From Actinospineispora spinosispora DSM 44797 (GTDB taxonomy: Bacteria > Actinomycetota > Actinomycetes > Mycobacteriales > Pseudonocardiaceae), in contig NZ_KE386838.1 in NCBI RefSeq assembly GCF_000429025.1, forward strand, positions 175,137 through 239,136: a stretch of 64,000 nt of DNA, written 5' to 3'. The translations under genes were made by a program, and so were the position numbers. This document shows positions 1 to 8,289 of this stretch, one piece after another. Below the pieces are notes generated by a model. It had not been told where the DNA came from. It was given only the letters and a program-made list of their open reading frames with translations, and searched no databases. Each line of letters starts with the position of its first letter. The stretch's first letter is position 1.

Positions 1-3000
1 GATGTCCTCGTAGCCGCGAATGCCGTCGGTCAGTGCGGCGAGCTCGACGACCGCGTCGACGTTCGACGAGGTCAGCAGGCCCAGCGCGGTGTCGATCAGC
101 GACCGGTACTCGGCGATCAGCTCACGCTCGACGCGCCGGACCTCTGCGTAGCCGAACACGTCCAGCTTCGTGCCGCGCAGCTTGCGGGCGGCACGCAGGG
201 CCCGGAACGCGGGGCCCGCGGTGCGGCGCAGACGCAGCTTGCGTTTCATCCCCATGGCGCGCAGCAGCGGCGGGTGCAGCATGACCGAGACCTGCGCGTC
301 CGGCCCGAACTGCTCGTCGCGCCGCGCCTGTTCGACCGGGTCGAGGTGCAGCCGCGCAACCTCGTACTCGTCCTTGTACGCCATCAGTTTGTGCAGGCCC
401 TGGGCGTAGGCGACGGCGATCGACGAACCGGCCTCGGCGTCGACCCGCGCCCGCGCGGCCGCCTCGACCCGGATGACCTCTTCGGCGTAGCGGCGCGCGT
501 AGCCCTCGTCCTGGTAGCCGATGAGGTCCGCGATGCGGGTCTCCAGCACCGGCCGCAGGTCAGCCGAGGCGCGCGAGGCGAGGGCCGTCGCCGCCGGGTC
601 GATCGACACGGTCGGCTGCGCCGGGGTCTCGACGACGGCGAGCACCGCTGCCCGGTCCTGGGCGACCGCGCGGCCCCAGCGGAACGCGGCGAGGGTCTTG
701 TCTACGGCGGCGCCGTTCAGCCGGATCGCCTGCTCGATGGACTCGGCGGACACCGGGAGGCAGCCGTGCTGGAACGCGGCTCCGACCAGCAGCATGTTGG
801 TCGGCATGTGGTCGTCGAAGAGCTGCTCGGACAGACCGGCGGCGTCCAGGTAGAGGTTGTCCTGTGCGCGGGTGGCGGACTCGACCCGCTCGATCGAGTC
901 GGCCGACGAACCGGGAAGGACGACCCGGTTGGTGACCATCGCGGCGGTGGGCGTGATGGTCGTGTTGAGCACGGCGATGGTGCGGTCGCGGTGGCACGCG
1001 GCGAGCGTGTCGTCGGCGACCGAACCGAGCAGGTCGAAGCCGAGCAGGACGTCGCTGCCGGCGCGCGACGCCCGCAGCGCGCCGGTGATCGGGCGCTTGG
1101 AGATGCGTACGTCGCTGATCACCGGTCCGCCCTTCTGCGCGAGACCGGTCTGGTCGAGTCCGGCGGTGTACATGCCGTCCAGGTGCGCGGCCATCTGCAG
1201 GATCTGCGACACGGTCACCACACCGGTGCCGCCGATGCCGGGCATCCGCACGAGCGTCTCGTCGCTGGAGAACAGGCTGTGCGGCTGGGTCAGCTCGAAC
1301 GGCAGCTCGGGAATGCCGGTACGGCGACGGCGAGTACCCGGTTCGACCAGCATGAACGACGGGCAGTCGCCCTTGAGGCAGGTCAGGTCGGAGTTGCAGG
1401 ACGCCTGGTGGATGCGGGTCTTGCGGCCGAACTCGGTCTCCACCGGTTGCACCGACAGACACGTCGAGACGTCACCGCAGTCGCCGCACCCCTCGCAGAC
1501 CCGCTCGTTGATGACGACCTTCTCGACCGGCGTTGGCAGCCGGCCGCGCTTGCGCAGGCGGCGCTCCTCGGCGGCGCACCGGTCGTCGTGGATCAGGACG
1601 GTGACCCCGTCGACGGTGAACAGTTCCTTCTCGACGTCGGCGAAGTCGTCGCGGTGGCGCACCGAGGCGATCGACGCGAGCGTCACACCCTTGTAGGTCG
1701 ACGGCTCGGCCGTGGTGATCACGATCCGGCGGACGCCCTCGATGGCCAGCTCCTGGGTCAGCGAGGGGATGTTCAGGCGGCCCTCGGCGCGCTGCCCGCC
1801 GGTCATCGCGACCGCGTCGTTGTACAGCAGCTTGTAGGTCATCGTGACGCCGGCGGCGACCGCGGCGCGGATGGCCAGCGAGCCGGAGTGGTGGAACGTG
1901 CCGTCGCCGAGGTTCTGCACGAAGTTGCGTTCGGAGGTGAACGGCGCGAGGCCGAACCAGTGGGCGCCCTCGCCGCCCATCTGGGTGATGCCGATCTGGT
2001 TGCCGCGGCCGTTCTGGTCCAGCGCCACCATGGCGTGGCAGCCGATGCCGACGCCGACGAGGGTGTCGTCGCTGGTGCGGGTGGAGGTGTTGTGCGGGCA
2101 GCCGGAACAGAAGAACGGGCTGCGGGTGGCGACCGTCGGCAGCTCGATGCGGGAGCGGCGCTTCGGCGCGAGCAGCTCCAGCCGTTCGGTCGCGGAGCGG
2201 GGCAGCCGGTCGCGCCCGATTCGGGAGGTGACCGCGCGGACCACGTCCTCGGCGCTGACCGCGCCGCGTGCGGTGAGCAGCGGCCTGCCGGTCTCGTCGT
2301 GGCGCCCGATGACGTTCGGTGCGCCCGCGCGCCGGTACAGCGCGGCCTTGAACGCGTCCTCCAGGAACGCGGTCTTGTCCTCGACGACCAGCACCTCGTC
2401 GAGTCCTTGGGTCAGCGACGCGAGGTGCTCGCCGTCGAACGGGAACGGCATGCCGAGCCGGATGATGCGCAGCCCGAGCGTGTCCATCGCGGCGTCGTCG
2501 AGCCCGAGGTCGTCGAGCGCGCGCAGCAGCGTCGCGTACGTGGTGCCGGAGGAGACCAGCCCGAGCGTGGCCCGCCGGGCGTCGAAGGTGATCCGGTTGA
2601 GGCCGGCGGTGCGGGCGTAGTCGCGGGCCAGGTTGAGCCTGCGGGTCAGCATGTCGTGCTCGGCGTCGACGGCGGACGGGCCGACCAGGATCGGCAGGGA
2701 GCCTCGGTCGCGGTTCTTCGGCACCGGGATGCCGACGCCCAGGGTGGCCAGGTCGACGGTGGCGGAGGCGTCGGCGATCTCGGTGACGATCTTCAGCCCG
2801 GTCCACAGGCCGGACGCGCGGGACATGGCGACGGCATGCAGCCCGAACTCGATGATGTCCGCGACCGAACCGGGCGCGAGCAGCGGGATCGCCAGGCTCT
2901 GACACATCTGCTCGGACGCGCTCGGCAGGGTCGAGGACTTGCTGTTCGGGTCGTCGCCGATCCAGGCGACCGCGCCACCGAGCGGCGCGGTGCCGGCGAC

Positions 3001-3381
3001 CGTGGCGTGCCGGATGGCGTCAGCGGCGCGGTCGAGTCCGGGGTTCTTGCCGTACCAGAACCCGGTGACGCCGTCGTGGCGTCGGCCCGGGATCTGGTCG
3101 ATCAGCTGGGTGCCGGCGACGGCGGTGGCGGCGAGCTCCTCGTTCAGCCCGGCCTGGAAGACCACGCCCGCGTCGTCGAGCCGCTTGGCCGCGCGCCCCA
3201 TCTCCATGTCCACGGTGCCCAGCGGCGAGCCCTGGTAGCCGCTGACGAACACCCGAGTGTCGAGCCCGCGCTCGGTGTCGAGCCGACGCTGCTGCAGGGT
3301 CAGCCGCACCAACGCCTGGATGCCCGACATGACGACGCGGCCCCGTTCGGCTGCGTACTTGTCCTCGAGTGACACGCTCAC
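1..3381 (-). CDS. Indolepyruvate ferredoxin oxidoreductase, fused subunits (C-terminus off window)
   Basis: A single frame of 1127 codons runs off the left edge, so the C-terminus is missing. The start is GTG at 3381, with GGAGG six bases upstream. The N-terminus (VSVSLEDKYAAERG, then VSGYQGSPLGT) is typical of the TPP-dependent alpha part. A cysteine cluster around residue 627 (CEGCGDCGD, then SCNSDLTCLKGDC) should ligate iron-sulfur clusters. GIGGTGVVTV near residue 712 opens the gamma-type domain. The enzyme family oxidatively decarboxylates aryl-pyruvates to acyl-CoA with ferredoxin as acceptor, in aromatic amino acid catabolism. It is divergent from an Lrp-type regulator at 3530, which probably controls it. 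The family assignment is firm; substrate preference is inferred. Confidence 0.93.
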   Translation of the reverse strand, partial: MSVSLEDKYAAERGRVVMSGIQALVRLTLQQRRLDTERGLDTRVFVSGYQGSPLGTVDMEMGRAAKRLDDAGVVFQAGLNEELAATAVAGTQLIDQIPGRRHDGVTGFWYGKNPGLDRAADAIRHATVAGTAPLGGAVAWIGDDPNSKSSTLPSASEQMCQSLAIPLLAPGSVADIIEFGLHAVAMSRASGLWTGLKIVTEIADASATVDLATLGVGIPVPKNRDRGSLPILVGPSAVDAEHDMLTRRLNLARDYARTAGLNRITFDARRATLGLVSSGTTYATLLRALDDLGLDDAAMDTLGLRIIRLGMPFPFDGEHLASLTQGLDEVLVVEDKTAFLEDAFKAALYRRAGAPNVIGRHDETGRPLLTARGAVSAEDVVRAVTSRIGRDRLPRSATERLELLAPKRRSRIELPTVATRSPFFCSGCPHNTSTRTSDDTLVGVGIGCHAMVALDQNGRGNQIGITQMGGEGAHWFGLAPFTSERNFVQNLGDGTFHHSGSLAIRAAVAAGVTMTYKLLYNDAVAMTGGQRAEGRLNIPSLTQELAIEGVRRIVITTAEPSTYKGVTLASIASVRHRDDFADVEKELFTVDGVTVLIHDDRCAAEERRLRKRGRLPTPVEKVVINERVCEGCGDCGDVSTCLSVQPVETEFGRKTRIHQASCNSDLTCLKGDCPSFMLVEPGTRRRRTGIPELPFELTQPHSLFSSDETLVRMPGIGGTGVVTVSQILQMAAHLDGMYTAGLDQTGLAQKGGPVISDVRISKRPITGALRASRAGSDVLLGFDLLGSVADDTLAACHRDRTIAVLNTTITPTAAMVTNRVVLPGSSADSIERVESATRAQDNLYLDAAGLSEQLFDDHMPTNMLLVGAAFQHGCLPVSAESIEQAIRLNGAAVDKTLAAFRWGRAVAQDRAAVLAVVETPAQPTVSIDPAATALASRASADLRPVLETRIADLIGYQDEGYARRYAEEVIRVEAAARARVDAEAGSSIAVAYAQGLHKLMAYKDEYEVARLHLDPVEQARRDEQFGPDAQVSVMLHPPLLRAMGMKRKLRLRRTAGPAFRALRAARKLRGTKLDVFGYAEVRRVERELIAEYRSLIDTALGLLTSSNVDAVVELAALTDGIRGYEDI

Positions 3382-3432
3382 GACGGGCCTCCGGGGTAGT
3401 GGTGGTTGCCACACAGGAGACCGTGACGCATT

Positions 3433-3444
3433 CTTGCACGCAAG
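3433..3444. promoter_or_regulatory. Candidate operator between oxidoreductase and Lrp gene
   Basis: CTTGC-AC-GCAAG is an inverted repeat in the 148-bp divergent spacer, about 50 bp upstream of the oxidoreductase start. Lrp/AsnC proteins often bind such short dyads in the promoters they share with a target. This is position-based inference only. Confidence 0.3.
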
Positions 3445-3529
3445 TAACCTCAGAGAACTCGCCATTAACACGCAAACTCTTGTCGAGGTTCCGCTATTGA
3501 TCTTCAAGTCTTTGCGCCAGGAGGAAGTC

Positions 3530-3967
3530 GTGCCCGAGGTAGACGAGACGGACCACCGCCTGCTCAGGTCGCTGCGCGAGGACGGCCGGCGCACCTACTC
3601 GGAGATGGCGAAGGAGGTCGGACTGTCCGTCGCGGCGGTCAAACGGCGCGTGGACCGGATGCGCGAGATCGGCGTCATCACCGGGTTCACCGCGCAGATC
3701 GACCACGCGAAACTCGGCTGGGGTATCGAGGCGTTCACCGAGATGCGCTTCACCGGGACCACCGGAGTGCGGGAGATCGTGCAGACCGCGACTCAGCTGC
3801 CCGAGGTCCAGGCGGTGTTCACGATCGCGGGCGACCCGGACGCGCTGATGCACCTGCGCGTGCGCGACATCAGCCACCTGCAGCAGATCATCGACAAGCT
3901 GCGCCGCTCCGGCACGGTCACCGGCACGAAGACCCTGATGGTCCTCGGCTCCTGGACCCGCGATTAG
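3530..3967 (+). CDS. Lrp/AsnC family transcriptional regulator
   Basis: A 145-residue protein, the usual length for the family. Residues 1-60 form an AsnC-type helix-turn-helix (DHRLLRSLREDGRRTYSEMA, then SVAAVKRRVDRMRE). The remainder is an alpha-beta RAM effector-binding domain (GVITGFTAQIDHAKLGWG, then IAGDPDALMHLRV). The GTG start is set by AGGAGGA five bases upstream; the open frame extends further 5' but without a ribosome site. It is transcribed away from the indolepyruvate oxidoreductase, so control of aromatic or branched-chain amino acid oxidation is a reasonable inference. The ligand is unknown. Confidence 0.92.
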   Translation: MPEVDETDHRLLRSLREDGRRTYSEMAKEVGLSVAAVKRRVDRMREIGVITGFTAQIDHAKLGWGIEAFTEMRFTGTTGVREIVQTATQLPEVQAVFTIAGDPDALMHLRVRDISHLQQIIDKLRRSGTVTGTKTLMVLGSWTRD

Positions 3968-4020
3968 GCTGTCCGCCGGTTTCATCCCCGCTGGCCATCA
4001 AGGTCGTTTCTTGGCACGCC

Positions 4021-4080
4021 GCGCACCTCGTGGTCACACCGCGCGCTGTGCACGTGGCGCGGTGTGGACGTCAGGTGCGC
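4021..4080. repeat. Palindromic element, GCGCACCT/ACACCGCGC type
   Basis: A 60-bp dyad: outer arms GCGCACCT/AGGTGCGC and inner arms ACACCGCGC/GCGCGGTGT share one centre. The same inner (CCGCGC/GCGCGG) and outer (GCGCACC/GGTGCGC) arms with a GTGGACGT segment recur in the element at 20621-20692, so this is a dispersed family. Confidence 0.75.
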
Positions 4081-4170
4081 AGTGTGGCCCACATACCGTT
4101 GGTGCACGCAGCCATCGACCTCTGCAGCCACATGTGAATCACCAGCCCCACGCGCGGGCCTGTCGGAGGA

Positions 4171-4238
4171 CTTCGCAGAGCGTCATGTCGCGTCGCAGAC
4201 ACTGCAGCGTCTGCGACGCCACACGTAGCTCTGCGAAG
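4171..4238. repeat. Long palindrome, TGCGACGC/CACGTAG family
   Basis: A 68-bp inverted repeat in which 29 of 34 positions pair (outer CTTCGCAGAG/CTCTGCGAAG, inner GCGTCGCAGAC/GTCTGCGACGC). The right arm shares TGCGACGC and CACGTAG with the palindromes at 23443-23506 and 49245-49306, and the centre CACTGCAG with the degraded copy at 23289-23352. Confidence 0.85.
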
Positions 4239-4333
4239 CGGTACCAAAGTGACCAGCGGGGCCAGAGGTACGAACCCGCCGCCACCTGCGGCGGACACGC
4301 ACACTGCCCCGTTCCCCGCGATCCTGGCCCGCA

Positions 4334-4446
4334 CTTGGCGTGGTCGGGTGGTGTCAACCCTGAAACCTCGCCCCCGGACGTCGGACAGCCGCTGCGGCTA
4401 GCGAGGCCGGCGAAGCCGGGGGTTGACTCCGCCCGACCACGCCAAG
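4334..4446. repeat. 27-bp stem, 59-nt loop element (GGTGTCAACCC type)
   Basis: The left arm begins CTTGGCGTGGTCGGG and ends GTGTCAACCC. The right arm begins GGGGTTGAC and ends CCCGACCACGCCAAG. It pairs over about 27 bp with a single clear mismatch. A sibling with a 58-nt loop lies at 23527-23620. Loop sequence (CCTCGCCCCCG, GCGAGGCCGGCGAAGCCG) and the flank CCACGCCAAGACACTC are shared by both copies. Confidence 0.8.
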
Positions 4447-4536
4447 ACACTCGCTGGCCAGCGAGGACGCACCCTCACGCCGAGAACACTCGCCGGCCAG
4501 CGGGGAACGAGCGCTCGAGGTGAACCAGGTGCCCGA

Positions 4537-5322
4537 TCAGTCCATGCCGAGCGGGCCAGCGGACTCTCCGGAGAGGAACTGACGGACGAACGGGTCCTCC
4601 GAGGCGAACGCCTCCTCGGCCTCGCCGTAGTGCACGACCTTGCCCTTCCAGATCAACCCGACGTAGTCCGACACCTTGCGCGCGGTGCGGATGTCGTGCG
4701 TGACCAGCAGGTACGTGCCTTTGTGCTCGCTGTGCATGTCGAGGATCAGGTCGTTCAGCAAGCTCGTGCGCACCGGGTCCAGACCGGAGTCGGGCTCGTC
4801 GAAGAACACGATCGACGGGTCCATCACCAGGGCGCGGGCGAAGCCGGCGCGCTTACGCATACCGCCGGACACCTCGTTGGGCAGCTTGCTCCAGGACTTC
4901 TCAAGGCCAACCTCGGTGAGCCGCTTCATGACGATCTCGCGGATCTCGTCCTCGGACTTGTCGGTGTGCTTGCGCAGCGGGAACGCCGTGTTGTCGTAGA
5001 TGTTCAGCGAACCGAACAACGCGCCGTCCTGGAACAGCACACCCATGCGGGTACGCAGCTCGTAGCGCTCCTTCTCGGTGATCTTCCAGATGTCCCTGCC
5101 GAAGATCAGCACCTCACCGTCGTCCGGCTCCAGCAACCCGACCAGGTGCTTGATCAGCACCGACTTACCGGTACCGGACGGGCCGAGGATCGTGGTGATC
5201 GCATCGTCCTGGAACTGCAGGTCAAGGCCCTGCAGCACCTTGAACGAGCCGAAGGCCTTGTGCAGGCCCTTGGTCTCCATGCTGTGTTGGCCCACGCGGG
5301 ATTCCGTCGGTGTGGCACTCAT
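4537..5322 (-). CDS. ABC transporter ATP-binding protein, MlaF/MceG type
   Basis: A 261-residue cytoplasmic ATPase. It has Walker A GPSGTGKS near residue 50, a Q-loop (GVLFQDGALF), the signature VSGGMRKRAGFARAL near residue 150, Walker B IVFFDEPDSGLDP and the H-loop LVTHD. GVLFQDGALF and VSGGMRKR are characteristic of the MlaF/Mkl branch that energises Mce lipid importers. The ATG overlaps the stop of the upstream mce remnant as ATGA, showing it was once translationally coupled to a complete mce operon. That partner is now a pseudogene, so the ATPase either serves Mce systems elsewhere (as MceG does in mycobacteria) or is itself left over. The reading frame is intact. Confidence 0.92.
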   Translation of the reverse strand: MSATPTESRVGQHSMETKGLHKAFGSFKVLQGLDLQFQDDAITTILGPSGTGKSVLIKHLVGLLEPDDGEVLIFGRDIWKITEKERYELRTRMGVLFQDGALFGSLNIYDNTAFPLRKHTDKSEDEIREIVMKRLTEVGLEKSWSKLPNEVSGGMRKRAGFARALVMDPSIVFFDEPDSGLDPVRTSLLNDLILDMHSEHKGTYLLVTHDIRTARKVSDYVGLIWKGKVVHYGEAEEAFASEDPFVRQFLSGESAGPLGMD

Positions 5323-5814
5323 TTCGGTAGCCGCTCCACTCTGGGGTAGGCGCCGGTGAACGGGCCGGGGTTCGGCAGAGAACCGGGCTTCGGATAGGGG
5401 TTGGTGTACGCCAGCGGGCTCGCCGGTAGCCCAGGCGCGACCGGAGTCTGTAGTGAACGCGCATCAACTACCGGCATCAGACGAGCGTAATGCACACCAC
5501 GCTCATCACGGTTCTCAAGAACCCCATTAAAATTGGCAAGATATCCGGCCAGGTCACGGCCATACGGCCGGATGTAGCGCAGCATCGGGTCGACGTCGCG
5601 CAACAGCTCGTGTGTCGGGTCGATCACCTCGCGGGCGTCGTCGTGCGTCCAGCAGCGTGCCGGTGTCGTTGCCGAGCTGCGTGAGCTGCTCGGACTGCGC
5701 GGCGATCGCCAGTACCGCGGTACTACCGTCGCCGCCCAGCTCACCGAGGCCGTCGAACAGTGCCGCGACCGGCTTCGCGGTCCCTTCCGTGCCGGCGCCG
5801 ACCGAACGCGGCAT
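5319..5814 (-). pseudogene. Mce/MlaD-family protein, 5'-truncated and frameshifted remnant
   Basis: The 3' end encodes a typical actinobacterial Mce C-terminus (VDPMLRYIRPYGRDLAGYL, then GLPASPLAYTNPYP, GPFTGAYPR) ending in the ATGA overlap with the MlaF-like gene. Upstream, QSEQLTQLGNDTGTLLD continues the same protein in another frame. The frame changes at about 5645, consistent with one inserted base. The N-terminal membrane anchor and the Mce domain are absent. The remnant stops exactly where a plus-strand luxR remnant begins. Confidence 0.7.
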
Positions 5815-5815
5815 G

Positions 5816-5935
5816 GTTCTCTCCCGCCGGACCGTGGAAGCGCACGTGCAGCACGTGATGGCCAAGCCGGCCTTCACCTCTCGCACCCAGGTGGCCGCGT
5901 GGGTGGCCGGCTCGGGCCTGCGCTCGTCCGCCTGA
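5816..5935 (+). pseudogene. LuxR-type helix-turn-helix remnant
   Basis: Forty codons end in TGA and encode the last helices of a LuxR/GerE DNA-binding domain: LSRRTVEAHVQHVMAK, then FTSRTQVAAWVA. Nothing of the receiver or ATPase part remains upstream; the frame abuts the mce remnant on the other strand. It is too short and lacks the first helices, so it is almost certainly non-functional. Confidence 0.72.
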
Positions 5936-5947
5936 AGCAGACGAGAG

Positions 5948-6955
5948 TCAGCGCCATGCCGGAGGGAGGCCGGCTCGGGTGAGGTGTTCGGGGCCGATGA
6001 ACGTGGTGACCTCGGCGATTCGGTCGCCGCTCAAGGTCAGGACGTTGAGCGACCAGGCCACGTGTGCCTCGGCGTCGGTGTCCCACAGGTAGCAGCCCAC
6101 GGCGGGCTGGCCGTTCGCGCTCGTCGGGACGTGCCGCCAGGAGCCGCAGCTGTTCAACGGCACGGCGCGGGCGAAGTCGGCGACCGCCGCGATTCCCCGG
6201 TACCAGTGCGGCAGCGGCGGCATCGACCAGGTGACGTCCTCGGTGAGCAGCGCGATCAGCGCATCCGCGTCGCCGCGTTCCAAGGCGTCCGCGTAGCCGG
6301 CGATGACCTCCCGGAAGCGGGCGTCGTCGATCCGCCGCCGCCCGGGTTCGGAAGGGACCTTCTCCGCGACGATGCGCCGCGCCCGCTGCAGCGCACTGTT
6401 GACCGACGCGGTCGAGGTGTCCATCATCTCGGCGATCTCCGCCGCCGAGAAGCCCAGCACCTCGAACAGCAGCAGCGCCGCCCGCTGGTTGCCCGGCAGG
6501 TGCTGCAGCGCCGCGACGAACGCCAGCTCGACGGACTCCCGCTGCTCGTAGCGACCGGCGGGACCCCGGCTGTCCGGGTACGGGCCGATCCAGGCGATCT
6601 CGGTCAACGGCGTGTCGCCGTGTACCGCGTGTTCGCTGGACGGACCGAGGTCCATCGGCAGCGCACGCCTGCCCCGTGCCTCCACGACGTCCAGGCACGT
6701 ACGCGTCGCCACGGTGTAGAGCCAGGACCGCAGCGAACCCCGCCCCTGGAAACCGGCGAACCCACGCCAGGCCCGGACCAGCGCATCCTGCAACGCATCG
6801 TCGGCGTCGTGCGCGGAGGCGAGCATGCGGTAGCAGTGCGCGTGCAGCTCCGACCGCAACGGCGCGACCAGCCGGGTGAACGCGGCGTCGTCACCGTCCC
6901 GGGCCAAGGCCAGGTCAGCACCGGGTTCGGTGCCGCGCGCGGAAATCTCGGTCAC
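5948..6955 (-). CDS. ECF RNA polymerase sigma factor with SnoaL-like C-terminal domain
   Basis: A 335-residue protein. Sigma region 2 is HCYRMLASAHDADDALQDAL, then GSLRSWLYTVATRTCLD. Region 4 is LPGNQRAALLLFEVLGFSA, then TASVNSALQRAR. A third, NTF2/SnoaL-like domain follows (YADALERGDADALIALLTED, then WYRGIAAVADFARAV). The linker LPMDLGPSSE...WIGPYPD places it with the SigG/SigX5-like (TIGR02960) ECF group, where the extra domain modulates activity in place of a separate anti-sigma factor. The GTG start at 6955 gives the correct N-terminus but has no clear ribosome site, so it may be leaderless. It is divergent from an alpha/beta hydrolase with a 72-bp shared promoter. Confidence 0.9.
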   Translation of the reverse strand: MTEISARGTEPGADLALARDGDDAAFTRLVAPLRSELHAHCYRMLASAHDADDALQDALVRAWRGFAGFQGRGSLRSWLYTVATRTCLDVVEARGRRALPMDLGPSSEHAVHGDTPLTEIAWIGPYPDSRGPAGRYEQRESVELAFVAALQHLPGNQRAALLLFEVLGFSAAEIAEMMDTSTASVNSALQRARRIVAEKVPSEPGRRRIDDARFREVIAGYADALERGDADALIALLTEDVTWSMPPLPHWYRGIAAVADFARAVPLNSCGSWRHVPTSANGQPAVGCYLWDTDAEAHVAWSLNVLTLSGDRIAEVTTFIGPEHLTRAGLPPAWR

Positions 6956-7027
6956 ACCGATGAGTCTGCCGCGGATGGGGAGTCTTTTACCCGACCCGGC
7001 AGCGACCCCACCCTCGGAGGAGTCACC

Positions 7028-7819
7028 GTGACCGCCACCCTGACAGTTCCCGGCGCACGACTGCACTACGAGGTTCGCGGCAGCGGACCGCTGGTGGTGC
7101 TGCTCGGCGCGCCGATGCACGCCGAGCACTTCGCGCCGCTGGCCGAGCACCTCGGCTCCGACCACACGGTGCTCACCACCGACCCGAGAGGTATCAACCG
7201 CAGTTCGGTCGACGACCCGGGCCAGGACTCGACGCCGGGGCTGCGCGCCGACGACGTGGCCCACCTGTTGTCCCACCTGGCCGCCGGGCCTGCCGCGGTG
7301 TTCGGATCCAGCGGTGGCGCGGTGACCGCGCTCGCGCTGGCCACCGCCCATCCCGACCTGGTGCACACGGTGGTCGCGCACGAGCCGCCGTTGATCACCA
7401 TGCTGCCCGACCGCGAGGAACGGCGCGCCGCGACCGAGGACATCACCGCCACCTACCTGGCCGGGGACCCGATCGGCGCCTGGACGAAGTTCTGTGCGCT
7501 CGCCGGCATCCCGCTCCCGCAGGTCCAGGGCCCTCCGCCCGAGCAGAGCGCGCAGCAGCTGGCCGACGAGCGGTTCTGGTTCGCCCATGAGATGCGCGGC
7601 AGCTCGGGGTACGAGCCGGAGATCGCCGCGCTGCGCACCGGTCCACCACGCATCGTGATCGGCATCGGCCACGACTCGACCGATCAGCTGTGCGACCACA
7701 CCTCCCGTGCGCTCGCCGCGGAGCTGGGGATCGAACCGGTGATGTTCCCCGGCGGGCACGTCGCCTTCACCGAAATCCCGGAGGCGTTCGCCGGTCAGCT
7801 GCGTCCGCTGCTGCGCTGA
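7028..7819 (+). CDS. Alpha/beta hydrolase
   Basis: A 263-residue alpha/beta-hydrolase. The oxyanion strand VVLLGAPMHAEHF is followed by the nucleophile elbow FGSSGGAV (Ser) and a C-terminal histidine in FPGGHVAFTEIPE; the acid is likely in IGIGHDSTD. The start is GTG at 7028 with GGAGGAG six bases upstream. No signal peptide is visible, so it is cytosolic. It is paired head to head with the ECF sigma factor and probably belongs to its regulon. The substrate cannot be read from the sequence. Confidence 0.85.
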   Translation: MTATLTVPGARLHYEVRGSGPLVVLLGAPMHAEHFAPLAEHLGSDHTVLTTDPRGINRSSVDDPGQDSTPGLRADDVAHLLSHLAAGPAAVFGSSGGAVTALALATAHPDLVHTVVAHEPPLITMLPDREERRAATEDITATYLAGDPIGAWTKFCALAGIPLPQVQGPPPEQSAQQLADERFWFAHEMRGSSGYEPEIAALRTGPPRIVIGIGHDSTDQLCDHTSRALAAELGIEPVMFPGGHVAFTEIPEAFAGQLRPLLR

Positions 7820-7889
7820 GCCCGGTGAGCGGGATGCGACACCGTTGTGCTTCACCCGGACCTCCCTGCCGGCGACGGCCCGCCATCCA

Positions 7890-8183
7890 GTGGCGTGGGA
7901 CACCGAGGTCGGTCGGCCGTCGCTCGCGGCGCTGCTGGCTCAGCTCGGGACCGATCGGCTGGAGGTGTTCAGCGCGCCGCGAAGGCTCGGCTCGCCGGTG
8001 CGCACGGCGGTGATCTGGGACGGCGTCGGCGCCATCACGATCCAGGTCGGTGACCTGGTGCTCGGGGTCGGGGTCACCGGCGCGGTGATCGCGCTGGACG
8101 GCCCGGTCGAGATCGACGACACGGCGATGCAGCCGCTCGCGTACTCGAACGTCGACGACAGCTCTTCCGTCGTGAGTGCGTAG
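7890..8183 (+). pseudogene. N-terminal fragment of a PucR-like regulator
   Basis: About 97 codons match the start of PucR-family regulators (RPSLAALLAQLGTDRLEVFSA, then VIWDGVGAITIQVGDLVLGVG). The central and helix-turn-helix parts of the usual 400-500-residue protein are missing. The frame ends inside a GTGAGTG hairpin, which supplies the last codons and the TAG stop. No ribosome site precedes it. The family call rests on pattern resemblance, so an unrelated small protein remains possible. Confidence 0.45.
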
Positions 8184-8212
8184 ACCGGCTATAGGCGGCC
8201 TCAGCACTCACG
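8171..8212. repeat. GTGAGTG hairpin
   Basis: CGTGAGTGC pairs with GCACTCACG around an imperfect CCGGCTATAGGCGG core. It belongs to the GTGAGTG...CACTCAC family seen also at 8290, 23667, 39031, 42509 and 57946. It overlaps the stop codon of the pucR-like fragment. Confidence 0.75.
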
Positions 8213-8289
8213 GGGGCCCCGGGACTGTGCAGCTCCTACTACGTGCGGTCCGTGGTTGCGACCAAGGCATCTCGGCTTCGCCGTCGACT

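Larger units (their letters stand above)
3968..4536. other. 569-bp gene-free stretch built of three palindromic elements
   Basis: No reading frame here shows actinobacterial third-position GC bias together with a ribosome site. The space holds three large inverted repeats at 4021-4080, 4171-4238 and 4334-4446. All three have relatives elsewhere in the window (20.6 kb, 23.3-23.6 kb and 49.2 kb). Confidence 0.7.

Noticed and set aside
274..3372. A 1032-codon plus-strand open frame opposite the indolepyruvate oxidoreductase
   Set aside because: It is the GC-rich antisense shadow of a well-recognised minus-strand enzyme; its translation is low-complexity Arg/Gly/Asp/Val with no family motif.
4011..4523. 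A 170-codon open frame in the gene-free stretch
   Set aside because: It runs across three palindromic elements whose sequence recurs elsewhere in other frames; codon use is not gene-like.
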